Positions 52,561 to 61,104 are shown, numbered from the stretch's first letter. The stretch: 64,000 nucleotides of DNA from Clostridia bacterium (GCA_017409845.1 JAFQRY010000033.1:1-64000), one strand, 5' to 3'. A program made the numbers and translations. Notes: generated from the letters alone by a model not told the origin.

Positions 52561-54315
52561 TTATCCCTGATATCCGCCCGAAACGGAAATGCCTTCTTCT
52601 GCGGCTTTCTTTTCCGTTACTTCGGCACGGCGTTTGAGAACTTCCATAACCATATTCTGCTTTTTGCTGTCATAATCCCAGAAAAGATACGGAATTGTCA
52701 TAAGAGCAAAGCCGATGACATCAACGATGATGGGAATAACAATTATGTTTCTTCTTGAATCGTCAATAAAGAGAACATCCCAGTTGCTGTTGAAGCCGTA
52801 TTTGAGAAGCATGAGAGGAATAATAAGACCTACAAATGAAGTTATCGGACCCGTAAACCATCCGAAAACACCCGAAAAGCTTTCAAGGCGTTCACCCGAA
52901 AGATACATCTGATAGTCACCGATACGCACGCCCATATCATGTCCTGCAGTTGTGGGAACAGTCTTTGTCATTTCCATAAAGAACAGAACAGCGACGCAGA
53001 TTGTTCCGCAAAGGGTAAGATTATCACCGCAGAACCACATTGCACACGCAATAAGTCCGTTGCCGATCGCTCTTGTAAGCTGATAAAAAATCATTATCTG
53101 CTTATATGAAAACCTCTTGAGGAAATAGGGAGAAAGCAGATCGGGCGGTGTTCCGGCAAATGAAATGAGCATAACAATAAGGCTGTAGGGCAGACCGCTC
53201 AGACGGAAGGTATAGAAATAAAGAATAGTTACAAACGGAAGCATACCGTTACCGAGAGAGTCGATAAGGCCGACAATTGTATTTATAAGAAGGTATTTAT
53301 TATGGAGCACGCCGAACATGCCGTCCCAGAACTTAATCTGAACCTTCTTTTCAACGGGAGGCTGAGGAATTCTTTCCTTTACCTTGCCTGCAAAAATCAT
53401 GGTAAATGCGGCAAGAGTGCAGAAGGTTATGGGAATAACATATCTGTAAACGTTGATATCAGCCCATTCATATCTGAGCATACCGATGATTGCGGGCATT
53501 ATTATGCCGACAATCGTATTGAAGAAATGAGAAATCTTGACAGGATAGCTTCTCACAAGAATTCTTTCCTGAAGGTTGGGGCTGATGCTCTTTGTGCAGG
53601 TTTCAAGGTTGTTGGCAAAGCCGAAAACATTATAGGTAGCAAAAAGAAGGTTTGCAACCCAGACTCTGGTTGCAACATCGGGAATATTATAAACGGGAAG
53701 CCAACCTATAAGAATAACCATTATGCACTTGGGAACAACATCGCAATAGAGCGAATACTTATATCTGCCGAATTTCGGAAGGAGCTTTTTACGCCAGAAA
53801 ATGTTTCTCGCACCGACCCAGCCGGTGTAAAGAAAATGCGTTCCGAAGGTTTTGAAGCAAGCCGTTGCGTTCATTCCTTCAAGTCCGTTAAGATATGTAA
53901 TGAACGGGCTCGTCTGATCAAAAAGCCGCGAATAGTCAAACAGAATGGTTGAAATACCGAACAGCATCATCAGAAAATAAACCAGATAAAATTTACGTTC
54001 GGTTTTTTTCGGAAGAAAACCGAGATTATCACAAACAAACCACCACATAAGTGCCGAAATATAGCCAAGCGGCATATTCAGTATGCTTATGACAGAAAAC
54101 GTAAGATAAGGCAGCTTGTAATGGTGCATGATAAGATAACACGAGGAGAAAAAGCCTATGTATTCAAGCACCTTTGAGCCTGCATAGTTGCTGCCGACGG
54201 CAAAAACAACATCTCTGTATTCCTTATAGGGCACATATTTGCCCTCAGCAGGAGTATTCCAATGCGTTTTTATTTCCGTGAACAGCCATCTGACCTTGTC
54301 GAGCAAAGCATTCAT
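52561..54315 (-). CDS. MFS transporter of the GPH (glycoside-cation symporter) type
   Basis: A 584-residue transporter with about 12 helices. The region DMGVRIGDYQMYLSGERLESFSGVFGWFTGP is characteristic of Na+/H+-glycoside symporter relatives. It is longer than the 450-480 residues usual for MelB because of extended loops and a 35-residue N-terminal cytoplasmic segment. The substrate is unknown; a sugar or sugar derivative is likely. The downstream LRR protein is probably co-transcribed. Confidence 0.82.
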   Translation of the reverse strand: MNALLDKVRWLFTEIKTHWNTPAEGKYVPYKEYRDVVFAVGSNYAGSKVLEYIGFFSSCYLIMHHYKLPYLTFSVISILNMPLGYISALMWWFVCDNLGFLPKKTERKFYLVYFLMMLFGISTILFDYSRLFDQTSPFITYLNGLEGMNATACFKTFGTHFLYTGWVGARNIFWRKKLLPKFGRYKYSLYCDVVPKCIMVILIGWLPVYNIPDVATRVWVANLLFATYNVFGFANNLETCTKSISPNLQERILVRSYPVKISHFFNTIVGIIMPAIIGMLRYEWADINVYRYVIPITFCTLAAFTMIFAGKVKERIPQPPVEKKVQIKFWDGMFGVLHNKYLLINTIVGLIDSLGNGMLPFVTILYFYTFRLSGLPYSLIVMLISFAGTPPDLLSPYFLKRFSYKQIMIFYQLTRAIGNGLIACAMWFCGDNLTLCGTICVAVLFFMEMTKTVPTTAGHDMGVRIGDYQMYLSGERLESFSGVFGWFTGPITSFVGLIIPLMLLKYGFNSNWDVLFIDDSRRNIIVIPIIVDVIGFALMTIPYLFWDYDSKKQNMVMEVLKRRAEVTEKKAAEEGISVSGGYQG

Positions 54316-54431
54316 TGAATCAATCCCTTTCTCCGGATTTTGATTATATATTATAACATAAACTTTACCTCATTTCAACAAAAATAAAACAGATCTGTGT
54401 ATAATTTTTGTAAAAAGCTTAAAATATCAAA

Positions 54432-56303
54432 TCAGGCATCTTCTTTGGTTTCTGCATAATACTGTGCCTGAGCATTCCAGAGCTCGGAGTATTTTCCGTT
54501 TGCATCTTCGAGAAGCTCCTCGTGAGTACCCTCCTGAATAACTTCGCCGTTATCGAAAACAACGATTCTGCTGCAGAATCGGCAGGATGAAAGTCTGTGA
54601 GAAATATAAACGGCTGTTTTTCCTCCTGCGATATCATTGAATCTTGAATAAATTTCGCTCTCGGCTATGGGGTCGAGTGCGGCAGTGGGTTCGTCGAGAA
54701 TTACAAACGGTGCATCCTTATAGAGTGCTCTTGCAATGGCGATTTTCTGTTCTTCGCCGCCCGAAAGGTCAATGCCGTCTTTTTCATAGAGCTTATAGAT
54801 TGATTGCTTCAGCTTCTTCGGAAATTCTTCAACTCTGTCTTTTACACCTGCCATTTCAAGGCATTGCCACACTCTTTCTTCATCATAATCATCAGAACAG
54901 GCAACGTTTTCGCCCACGGGAAATGCGAGAAGCTTGAAATCCTGAAAGACAATTGCAAAAAGCTTTAAGTATTCGGCATAGTCAAACTCACGGATGTCAA
55001 TTCCGTTGAGCGTAATTTTCCCCTCTGTAGGGTCATAAAGACGGCAAAGGAGCTTTATCATCGTTGACTTACCGCTGCCATTCATACCTACAACCGCAAG
55101 CCTTTCACCCGACTCAATCTTCATACTGAAATTCTTTAATATCATCGGCTCGGTTTCGGGATAGGCAAAGGAAACGTCGTGAAATTCAAAAACAGACTTT
55201 GTAGGGTCGATGCCGTCAACGGTTCTTGTGCCGTTTTCCATATCGGAAACGAGATTAAGATATTCAATCTCCTGCTTTAACTGAGCATTGTTTGCATGCA
55301 GATAACCTGCGTTGCCCGCAATATCCGTGCATGCGGTTATCAGCTTTGTGATTGCACCGTAATATTCAACAACCTTGCCTGCACCGAATGCACCTGCAAG
55401 TGCTTTGAGTCCGACGAAAATATAAACGAGACCGCCGATCAGATTTGTTGAAATTGTGCTTATCTGACCGATGGTCGCCCAGACTCTGAAAGTATCTTTT
55501 CTCATCTTTGCGGTGGGATTATAAATCTTTTCGGTGATTTCTTCGTTGATAAGCCCTTTTTCGTTGAAAATTCTGACATCCTTGCCGCTTTCGTTTTCAT
55601 TGAGATATTTCTGATTATAGTATTCAAGAATCGGGTTGAATTTTACAACTCTGTTGAAAATATTGAACTGTTTTTTCTCACTCAGACTGTGATATTTAAC
55701 CGAAAGTGCAATCATAACAGCGGAGAAAACAACAAGCGTCATACCGAGCAGAGGCGAATCAACAAACGCCATAAATCCCGTGAGCGGTGCAGGTGATTTG
55801 CTGAAAACCATGCCTGAAATCATAACGATTGCAACAACAATTGAAAAAACGCAGGATATCATTTCTGCTACACATTCAGCAACCCATGTAAGACCGTTGC
55901 CGTTATTTGCATTTTCTTCGATTTTGCCGCGGAGCTCCTGAACAGACGAACTTTCCGCCTTTGCGTAGTCAAGCTCAAGTGCCTTTCTGGAGAGAAGTGC
56001 AGAATGCTTTTCCCAACAGCTGTTGAGCATTATCAGGGCTTTGCGGTTGATTGTTCGGATGATAACATCAATAACGAGTGTTGTGATTGTTGCGATGAGA
56101 ACGTATTTCAATATCTGCTCAAAGCCTTGCTTTTCGGTTAAAGCGGTGATGACAAGACCCGTGCAGTAAATTGTGATATAAGGCGAAACGGCACGGAGAA
56201 TTTTAACAATGAGATTGAGTGAAAAATAGTTTTTGCCGAGATAAATTTTAACAAGCTTCAGACCTTGCCTGATTATTTCAAAATCTTCTTTGAAGCTCTT
56301 CAT
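54432..56303 (-). CDS. ABC exporter half-transporter B
   Basis: A 623-residue fused membrane/ATPase subunit. A six-helix transmembrane domain (about 1-335) is followed by a nucleotide-binding domain with Walker A GMNGSGKST, LSGGEEQ signature, Walker B FVILDEPTAALDP and switch HRL. Its ATG overlaps the stop of the partner gene by four bases (ATGA), so the two are coupled and probably form a heterodimer. The substrate is not readable; context suggests a peptide linked to the two-component system at 58769-60782. Confidence 0.92.
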   Translation of the reverse strand: MKSFKEDFEIIRQGLKLVKIYLGKNYFSLNLIVKILRAVSPYITIYCTGLVITALTEKQGFEQILKYVLIATITTLVIDVIIRTINRKALIMLNSCWEKHSALLSRKALELDYAKAESSSVQELRGKIEENANNGNGLTWVAECVAEMISCVFSIVVAIVMISGMVFSKSPAPLTGFMAFVDSPLLGMTLVVFSAVMIALSVKYHSLSEKKQFNIFNRVVKFNPILEYYNQKYLNENESGKDVRIFNEKGLINEEITEKIYNPTAKMRKDTFRVWATIGQISTISTNLIGGLVYIFVGLKALAGAFGAGKVVEYYGAITKLITACTDIAGNAGYLHANNAQLKQEIEYLNLVSDMENGTRTVDGIDPTKSVFEFHDVSFAYPETEPMILKNFSMKIESGERLAVVGMNGSGKSTMIKLLCRLYDPTEGKITLNGIDIREFDYAEYLKLFAIVFQDFKLLAFPVGENVACSDDYDEERVWQCLEMAGVKDRVEEFPKKLKQSIYKLYEKDGIDLSGGEEQKIAIARALYKDAPFVILDEPTAALDPIAESEIYSRFNDIAGGKTAVYISHRLSSCRFCSRIVVFDNGEVIQEGTHEELLEDANGKYSELWNAQAQYYAETKEDA

Positions 56304-58108
56304 ACAACCGCCTCCTCTCTGTAATATCTGCTCTGTGTTTCAAACATTCCGGCATATTTGCCGCCGAGTTCAAGAAGCTCCTCGTGCGTTCCCATTTCGG
56401 CAATTTTTGCATCGTCAAGAAGTATTATTCTGTCGCAGAAACGGGTTGAGGAAAGTCTGTGGGATATATAAATTGCGGTTTTATCCTTTGTAAGCTCGCT
56501 GTATCTGAGATACATATCGTTCTCTGCAATGGGATCAAGTGCGGCGGTAGGTTCGTCGAGAATGATTATCGGTGCATCCTTGTATAATGCCCTTGCAAGC
56601 AGAAGCCTCTGAAGCTCGCCGCCCGAAAAAGCTACCGCACCCTCGTTAACTTCACGCACAAGCAGAGTATTTTCTTTCTGCGGCAGACTTTCAACCTTAT
56701 CAAGTATTCCTGCAAGCCTCATGCAGTCACTCAGCCTGCCACGGTCAATTTTGTTTTCCTCGCAGAGTGCAATATTCTTTGCAACCGTTGCAGGCAGCAA
56801 TGCACAATCCTGAAAGAGGGTTGAGAATAACCGGTAGTATTCGTCACGGTTGAAAAGCCGGCTGTCAATTCCGTTTATGAGAATCTGACCTTCCTGCGGA
56901 ACAAACAGACCGCAGATGAGCTTAACAAGCGTTGATTTGCCTGCACCGTTAACGCCGACAATCGCAATTTTTTCACCCTTATTAATTTTAAGGGAAACCT
57001 TGTCAACCGAAGGTTTTTCGGCTTCATCGTAAGAGAAAGTGAGATTTTTAAGCTCGATTTCGCAGGGCAAATCCTTGCCCGACGGCAGCCTTTCGCCCTT
57101 GCCGTTATTCATTTTATCCTCAATATCAATAAAGCTTCTGAAATCGCTGACATTGTGTGCACCCGAGATAATTTCGGAAATCGAGTCAACAAGCCTTGCA
57201 AGCCATTGACCGAATCCCGTTATCGCACCGAAATAAAGAGAAAAATCGCCGAGTGTCATCTCAGAATTGAGTTTGAGATAAATGAGATAAATATACGCAC
57301 CGAGGCTTACGCCGAATTTGAAGAAATCTTCAAGCATGCAGTTGATATAGTGACCGTTATTCCGCAGGATGTTCCACCAATTTGCATCGTCAAGATGCTT
57401 GTCGATTTTTCTCATAAGGAAGTCGGACATATTGTAAATGCGGACATCCTTTGCATTTGAGAAATCCTTTGAACGGTAGGTGACGTAGTGAAGCCGAAGG
57501 AAGATTTCTGCAACCTTATCCTTCATTTTATCCTTCCATTTCTGAAAAATCATCCAGCCTGCCATGCTGATACCGTAGCAGAGGATGAGAATGGGGATAA
57601 ACCACGGATTGCACTCAACGATAATTGCTGTGAATGCCGAAAAGCCGAAAACAGATGACACAAGCGATGCATTAAGTTCAATAAATCTTGCAACACTGCC
57701 CTCCCAGCCGTGAATTGCATTCCACGCTTTTTCACGCAGAACACGGGTTTCGTTGCAGGTGTAGTTGTTATAATCCATGCTCATAACCTTGTTGCAGATG
57801 AGTCTGTGGAGCATAATGTCACGGGTAAGCATTCTTCCCTGATAGCTTTTGTTATACAAAACATTATTGAGATATCCGAAAGCAACAAGTGCAACGGAAA
57901 GAATTCCGACCTTGAAAAGAAGCTCCGAAGCAGGTGTTTTGTTTTCAACGCAGTCGAGAACGATTTTCGGCAGATATGCCGCCACAACCGAGCTTACCGC
58001 ACCCAGCGGAGTCAGACCGACTTGCAGGATAACATATGATTTATCAAAATTCCAATGCTCCTTCAGCATAAATTTCAGATTGCTGAAATAATTATATTTT
58101 TTCTTCAC
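56300..58108 (-). CDS. ABC exporter half-transporter A
   Basis: A 602-residue partner of the downstream half-transporter. The transmembrane domain lies at about 20-320, Walker A GVNGAGKST at 385-393, signature FSGGELQR at 494-501, and Walker B IIILDEPTAALDP at about 514-526. Both subunits have a canonical Glu after Walker B. The start is GTG 58108, five or so bases after AGGAGGG, overlapping the stop of the 92-residue membrane protein by four bases (GTGA). Longer upstream frames run into that gene and are rejected. Confidence 0.92.
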   Translation of the reverse strand: MKKKYNYFSNLKFMLKEHWNFDKSYVILQVGLTPLGAVSSVVAAYLPKIVLDCVENKTPASELLFKVGILSVALVAFGYLNNVLYNKSYQGRMLTRDIMLHRLICNKVMSMDYNNYTCNETRVLREKAWNAIHGWEGSVARFIELNASLVSSVFGFSAFTAIIVECNPWFIPILILCYGISMAGWMIFQKWKDKMKDKVAEIFLRLHYVTYRSKDFSNAKDVRIYNMSDFLMRKIDKHLDDANWWNILRNNGHYINCMLEDFFKFGVSLGAYIYLIYLKLNSEMTLGDFSLYFGAITGFGQWLARLVDSISEIISGAHNVSDFRSFIDIEDKMNNGKGERLPSGKDLPCEIELKNLTFSYDEAEKPSVDKVSLKINKGEKIAIVGVNGAGKSTLVKLICGLFVPQEGQILINGIDSRLFNRDEYYRLFSTLFQDCALLPATVAKNIALCEENKIDRGRLSDCMRLAGILDKVESLPQKENTLLVREVNEGAVAFSGGELQRLLLARALYKDAPIIILDEPTAALDPIAENDMYLRYSELTKDKTAIYISHRLSSTRFCDRIILLDDAKIAEMGTHEELLELGGKYAGMFETQSRYYREEAVV

Positions 58109-58383
58109 ACGCTTTCCCTCCTGATAAGTGAAATGATTATTGAAACAATAACAGCACAAATGACAAGATAAATAAATGTGCCCGTTGATTCCCGGAGTGC
58201 CGCAACAGCACAGCTCAGCATAATCAAGCCTATGGCAACGAAATATCCGCCGAGAACTTTATATCTTTCGGAGTTTTTACACATTATTTTAACGAAGCCC
58301 TTGAGCTTATTGCGGCAAATTGAAATTCCGATTGCGGAATGAAGTGCCGCAGAAATCAAAGCAACTATTGAATAGTATTTCAT
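58105..58383 (-). CDS. Small three-helix membrane protein
   Basis: A 92-residue protein with hydrophobic segments at about 3-22, 43-62 and 66-87 and a basic loop (KNSERYK) after the first. I do not recognise the family with confidence. It is translationally coupled to the ABC exporter genes, so it may be an accessory or immunity-like subunit. AAAGGA stands 11 bases before the ATG. Confidence 0.75.
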   Translation of the reverse strand: MKYYSIVALISAALHSAIGISICRNKLKGFVKIMCKNSERYKVLGGYFVAIGLIMLSCAVAALRESTGTFIYLVICAVIVSIIISLIRRESV

Positions 58384-58417
58384 TTGATATCACATCCTTT
58401 GTTTTTGTTATAAAATC

Positions 58418-58674
58418 CCTCCGTCTTTTGACTTCGTCAAAATCCACCTCCCTTAAAAGGGAGGCAACAGAAGCCGGAAGCCTGAAACGGCTCCCTCGTG
58501 AGGGTGATTCCCCACAGTGTGGGGAAATGTCACGAAGTGACAAAGGGGACGGCCGCCGTCAGCGGCTGTCGAGCAAAAGCGAGACTGAGGGAGTTATTTC
58601 AGCTTTCGCGGAGCGATACATAATGCGTCGCAGACCCTTCACTCGCCGTCAGGCGAATATCACTTTTGCGAGGC
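58418..58674. repeat. Modular palindromic repeat, copy 2 (composite)
   Basis: A chain of palindromes: TTTTGAC-TTC-GTCAAAA, CCTCCC/GGGAGG, CTCCCTCGTGAGGG, CCCCAC/GTGGGG, TGTCAC-GAA-GTGACA, GCCGCCGTCAGCGGC, and GCGAGACTGAGGGAGTTA. Several blocks recur at 450-521, and the CTCCGT...CACCTCCC block recurs inverted at 63915-63955. There is no coding content. It separates the kinase gene from the exporter operon. Confidence 0.75.
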
Positions 58675-58705
58675 AAAAAATAAAGGCGGAAGCCTTGCCT
58701 CCGCC
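58675..58705 (-). terminator. Terminator of the kinase operon
   Basis: GGCGGA/TCCGCC stem followed on the - strand by TTTATTTTTT. It stands between the second LytTR box pair and the exporter operon. Confidence 0.85.
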
Positions 58706-58717
58706 GCTTCTGTATTA

Positions 58718-58746
58718 ATGATAAATTAAAAATCACACGATTGAAA
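58718..58746 (-). promoter_or_regulatory. Possible LytTR-dependent promoter facing the exporter operon
   Basis: TATCAT (58718-58723) with TTTCAA (58741-58746) at 17 bp, nine bases downstream of the LytTR box pair. The terminator at 58675-58705 follows immediately, so output would be short unless it is read through. Confidence 0.35.
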
Positions 58747-58755
58747 TACGCTCTG

Positions 58756-58785
58756 CAATAGTGTGGATTTAATGTTCAAAAGTGT
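58756..58785 (-). promoter_or_regulatory. LytTR-type direct-repeat pair B
   Basis: On the - strand ACACTTTTG and ACACTATTG are spaced exactly 21 bp start to start. Extended alignment to pair A (61051-61080) matches about 28 of 34 bases. It overlaps the last codons and stop of the kinase gene. Confidence 0.6.
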
Positions 58786-60070
58786 TGCAGATATTGATGC
58801 TCGTTGTGAATATATTTCCCTCGCAGGAAACAAAAACATCACCGCCGTATTTCTGTGCAATAGTCTTAATGCTTTTGAGTCCGTAGCCGTGGTTGAGCTT
58901 GTCGGCTTTTGCCGTACCGATACGCTTTGTGTCAACAGATGCTTCAACGGGATTCTCAACGGAAACAACTATTCTGCCTCCCATTGTAATAATGCTTGCA
59001 AAAATTGTTTTCTCCATACCATTACCGAGACCCTCTGCGGCTTCAATCGCATTATCAAGTGCGTTGCCGATAAGTACACCGAGTTCGAGCAGATCAACGT
59101 TGATTTTATCCGAAATCTTAACCGAATAATCGAGTGTTATTCCCTTGCTTCCGGCAATAGCAAGCTTGGATTGAAGAACGGCATCAACTGCGGGGTTGCC
59201 CGAATTTATAACGCCGTTGTTTGCTTCGTCAAGAAAATCCGCTTCGCCCTTTATTGCATCAATGGCAGACTGAATCTGACCGTCTGCGAGAAGTCCCGAA
59301 ACGGAGAGCAGTTTGTTTTTAATATCATGTCTGAAAGTGCGGATTTCGCTCTGATAGCGATAAAGCTCCTCATAGTGAGCAAGCTGATTTTTGATTTGTT
59401 CGTTGGCAAAACCGAGCTTTGCCTTTGATTCAACATAGTCCTTTTGTCTGTAAATAAGAAAGAGGGTAACGAGATTTGAAGCAATCATCAGAACAGCAAC
59501 AGCAGCATATAAAAATGTCGGAATACTGCGAACCTCGTATGTGCATTTATATATTACAATCGTAACAAAAACGGTTGCAATCGGCTGGATAAAAAGAAGC
59601 ACCGACTGTCCTTTTGAAACGCCTAAATCCATCTTCCCGATTTTCTTCGATATGAAATAAGTTATGATAAACGCAATAAACTTGCAGATAAAACCCATTC
59701 CTGCAAATATATAATCGTTCTCCATAAAGCTGAGTGTTTCTTCGCCCAATATAAATCCGGTTAAAAGAACCGCAATCATTTCAGAAGCACCTGCTATAAT
59801 CGTATAAACCACACCGCCGATTATCGCAAAAAACGGTTTTACTTTGTATGATAAGCCGAATGCAAGAGCGATAACCGTGCTCATAATAAGCATAGTCAAG
59901 CCTGTTCCGGTCAGAAAATAAGACGATAGAGCGTTCAGAACAATCGCTGCTGACATAACAAGAATATGGACTTTTCTTTCAAGCCTCTTTTTTGCAACGG
60001 CAGAGAATAAAACTTCTACTGCAAAAATTTCAAAGCAAGCAAAAAGGAAATGTGAAATTATTCTTACCAT
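58769..60070 (-). CDS. AgrC-type sensor histidine kinase (GHKL)
   Basis: A 433-residue kinase with six to seven predicted N-terminal membrane helices (about 1-210), then a coiled coil and phosphoacceptor region FRHDIKNKLLSVSGLL, and a GHKL ATPase domain with N-box GNALDNAIEA and G-box HGYGLKSIKTIAQKYGG. This is the layout of AgrC/ComD-like peptide receptors. It starts one base after the regulator gene stop, so the two are co-translated. Likely ligand: an extracellular peptide, possibly the product of 60896-60970. Confidence 0.92.
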   Translation of the reverse strand: MVRIISHFLFACFEIFAVEVLFSAVAKKRLERKVHILVMSAAIVLNALSSYFLTGTGLTMLIMSTVIALAFGLSYKVKPFFAIIGGVVYTIIAGASEMIAVLLTGFILGEETLSFMENDYIFAGMGFICKFIAFIITYFISKKIGKMDLGVSKGQSVLLFIQPIATVFVTIVIYKCTYEVRSIPTFLYAAVAVLMIASNLVTLFLIYRQKDYVESKAKLGFANEQIKNQLAHYEELYRYQSEIRTFRHDIKNKLLSVSGLLADGQIQSAIDAIKGEADFLDEANNGVINSGNPAVDAVLQSKLAIAGSKGITLDYSVKISDKINVDLLELGVLIGNALDNAIEAAEGLGNGMEKTIFASIITMGGRIVVSVENPVEASVDTKRIGTAKADKLNHGYGLKSIKTIAQKYGGDVFVSCEGNIFTTSINICNTFEH

Positions 60071-60071
60071 T

Positions 60072-60782
60072 TCACCAGCCCCACTTTCTGATAAAAATAT
60101 CGTATGCCTTCAATGCTTCCTGCTTCTTTCTAACACTTACGGCAACCTTTGAACCGTCGGTCAGTTCGACCTCGTTTGCATTGAAGCTTTTTATGTAGTT
60201 CATATTAACAATGAACCCCTGATGCACCCTCACAAATCCGTGCGGCTTCAGAATTTCATATATCTCTGAAATTTTACCGACAGCCTCATAAACTCCGCTT
60301 GCGGTATGCACGGTCAGATGTCTGCGGTAACCCTCAACATAGCTTATTTTGTTGATTGAAATTTTGTTCCGCACACTTTCCCATTTCAGAATAATGCTTG
60401 CATTTGCCGCAGTATATTTTTTCATCGCTCTTGTAAAAACTTCGCTGAATTCTTTTTCTTTAATCGGTTTAACAAGAAAATGAAGTGCCTCTATTCTGAA
60501 CGCATCGAAAATGTAGCTTGAATGGCTCGAAACAAAAATTATGATTGTTTCGGGAGCAAATTCTCTTATGGTTTCAGCGGCTTCAACGCCGTTGATTCCG
60601 CCCATCTCGATGTCGATGAACACTATATCAAAGCATCCGCCATTTTTATAAAATTCAATCAAATCTTCACCGCAGGAGAAATCGGAAATGTCAAAACCGT
60701 CGTCTTCGGTACGGAACGGTTCGAGCAGATTTCTGATTTCTCTGACGGAAAAGCAGTCATCATCGCAAACACAGATTTTCAT
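60072..60782 (-). CDS. LytTR-family response regulator (AgrA-like)
   Basis: A 236-residue regulator: receiver domain (1-120) with acidic pocket CDDD, phosphoacceptor Asp in FIDIEM and Lys in FLVKPI; then a LytTR DNA-binding domain (about 135-236) with GYRRHLTVHT, GFVRVHQGFIVNMNYI and the C-terminal VSVRKKQEALKAY. LytTR proteins bind pairs of about 9-bp direct repeats at 21-bp spacing, which are present at 61051-61080 and 58756-58785. GAGG precedes the ATG by five bases. Confidence 0.95.
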   Translation of the reverse strand: MKICVCDDDCFSVREIRNLLEPFRTEDDGFDISDFSCGEDLIEFYKNGGCFDIVFIDIEMGGINGVEAAETIREFAPETIIIFVSSHSSYIFDAFRIEALHFLVKPIKEKEFSEVFTRAMKKYTAANASIILKWESVRNKISINKISYVEGYRRHLTVHTASGVYEAVGKISEIYEILKPHGFVRVHQGFIVNMNYIKSFNANEVELTDGSKVAVSVRKKQEALKAYDIFIRKWGW

Positions 60783-60807
60783 ATTATCCTCACAATCCAG
60801 ATTCGTT

Positions 60808-60829
60808 ATTATATATCACAGATGTCTGT
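60808..60829 (-). promoter_or_regulatory. Weak promoter of the regulator-kinase operon
   Basis: Perfect TATAAT (60808-60813) on the - strand; the best -35 is TTGTAA at a short 15-bp spacing. Read-through from the peptide transcript could also supply expression. Confidence 0.35.
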
Positions 60830-60837
60830 TACAACAT

Positions 60838-60871
60838 AAAAAAAGACACCTCCAAAAAAACGGAAGTGTCT
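60838..60871 (-). terminator. Terminator of the small peptide gene
   Basis: AGACACTTCC/GGAGGTGTCT stem (one wobble) followed by seven T on the - strand, 25 bp after the peptide stop. Confidence 0.92.
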
Positions 60872-60895
60872 GAAAAATGCAGATAATTTATTCTG

Positions 60896-60970
60896 TCAGC
60901 TTATTAAGGCAGACAAAACGACACCCCGATTCAAAAAGCTCTGCATCACGTCATAAATTCTTCTTGTCAT
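60896..60970 (-). CDS. 24-residue peptide gene, candidate signal or PSM-like peptide
   Basis: A short open frame beginning MTRRIYDV and ending VVLSALIS. AGGTGG stands five bases before the ATG, a near-consensus promoter 34 bp upstream, a LytTR box pair just above that, and a strong intrinsic terminator 25 bp downstream. The peptide has a basic N terminus, one Asp, no Cys, and an amphipathic-to-hydrophobic helix-like run (Ile5, Val8, Met9, Phe12, Leu13, Val17, Leu19, Leu22). It lacks a Gly-Gly leader and is not AgrD-like in having no Cys. It may be a linear pheromone or a phenol-soluble-modulin-like peptide; translation is inferred, not shown. Confidence 0.65.
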   Translation of the reverse strand: MTRRIYDVMQSFLNRGVVLSALIS

Positions 60971-61003
60971 TTTATCCACCTGCCTTTCAATAAATTTTTC
61001 TAT

Positions 61004-61032
61004 ATTTTAACAATACGGATTTGATTTGTCAA
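61004..61032 (-). promoter_or_regulatory. Promoter of the small peptide gene
   Basis: Perfect TTGACA (61027-61032), 17-bp spacer, TAAAAT (61004-61009). Confidence 0.85.
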
Positions 61033-61050
61033 CCGTTTTTGCCGATTATG

Positions 61051-61080
61051 CAAAAGTGTTGATTTTAAATGCAAAAGTGT
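61051..61080 (-). promoter_or_regulatory. LytTR-type direct-repeat pair A
   Basis: On the - strand two identical ACACTTTTGCAT units are spaced exactly 21 bp start to start and end 18 bp above the -35 of the peptide promoter. ACAxTTxxG fits the loose LytTR/AgrA consensus, as does the 9 + 12 bp layout. Confidence 0.7.
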
Positions 61081-61104
61081 AGAAACAGGATTGCTTCTGC
61101 CGGC

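Noticed and set aside
58320-58718. A 132-codon + strand frame through the composite repeat
   Set aside because: Most of it translates palindromic repeat DNA, and the rest is antisense to the small membrane protein gene.
60896-60970. AgrD-type cyclic peptide precursor
   Set aside because: The peptide has no Cys or Ser-containing thiolactone motif followed by an acidic tail, and no agrB gene is present; a linear or PSM-like peptide fits better.
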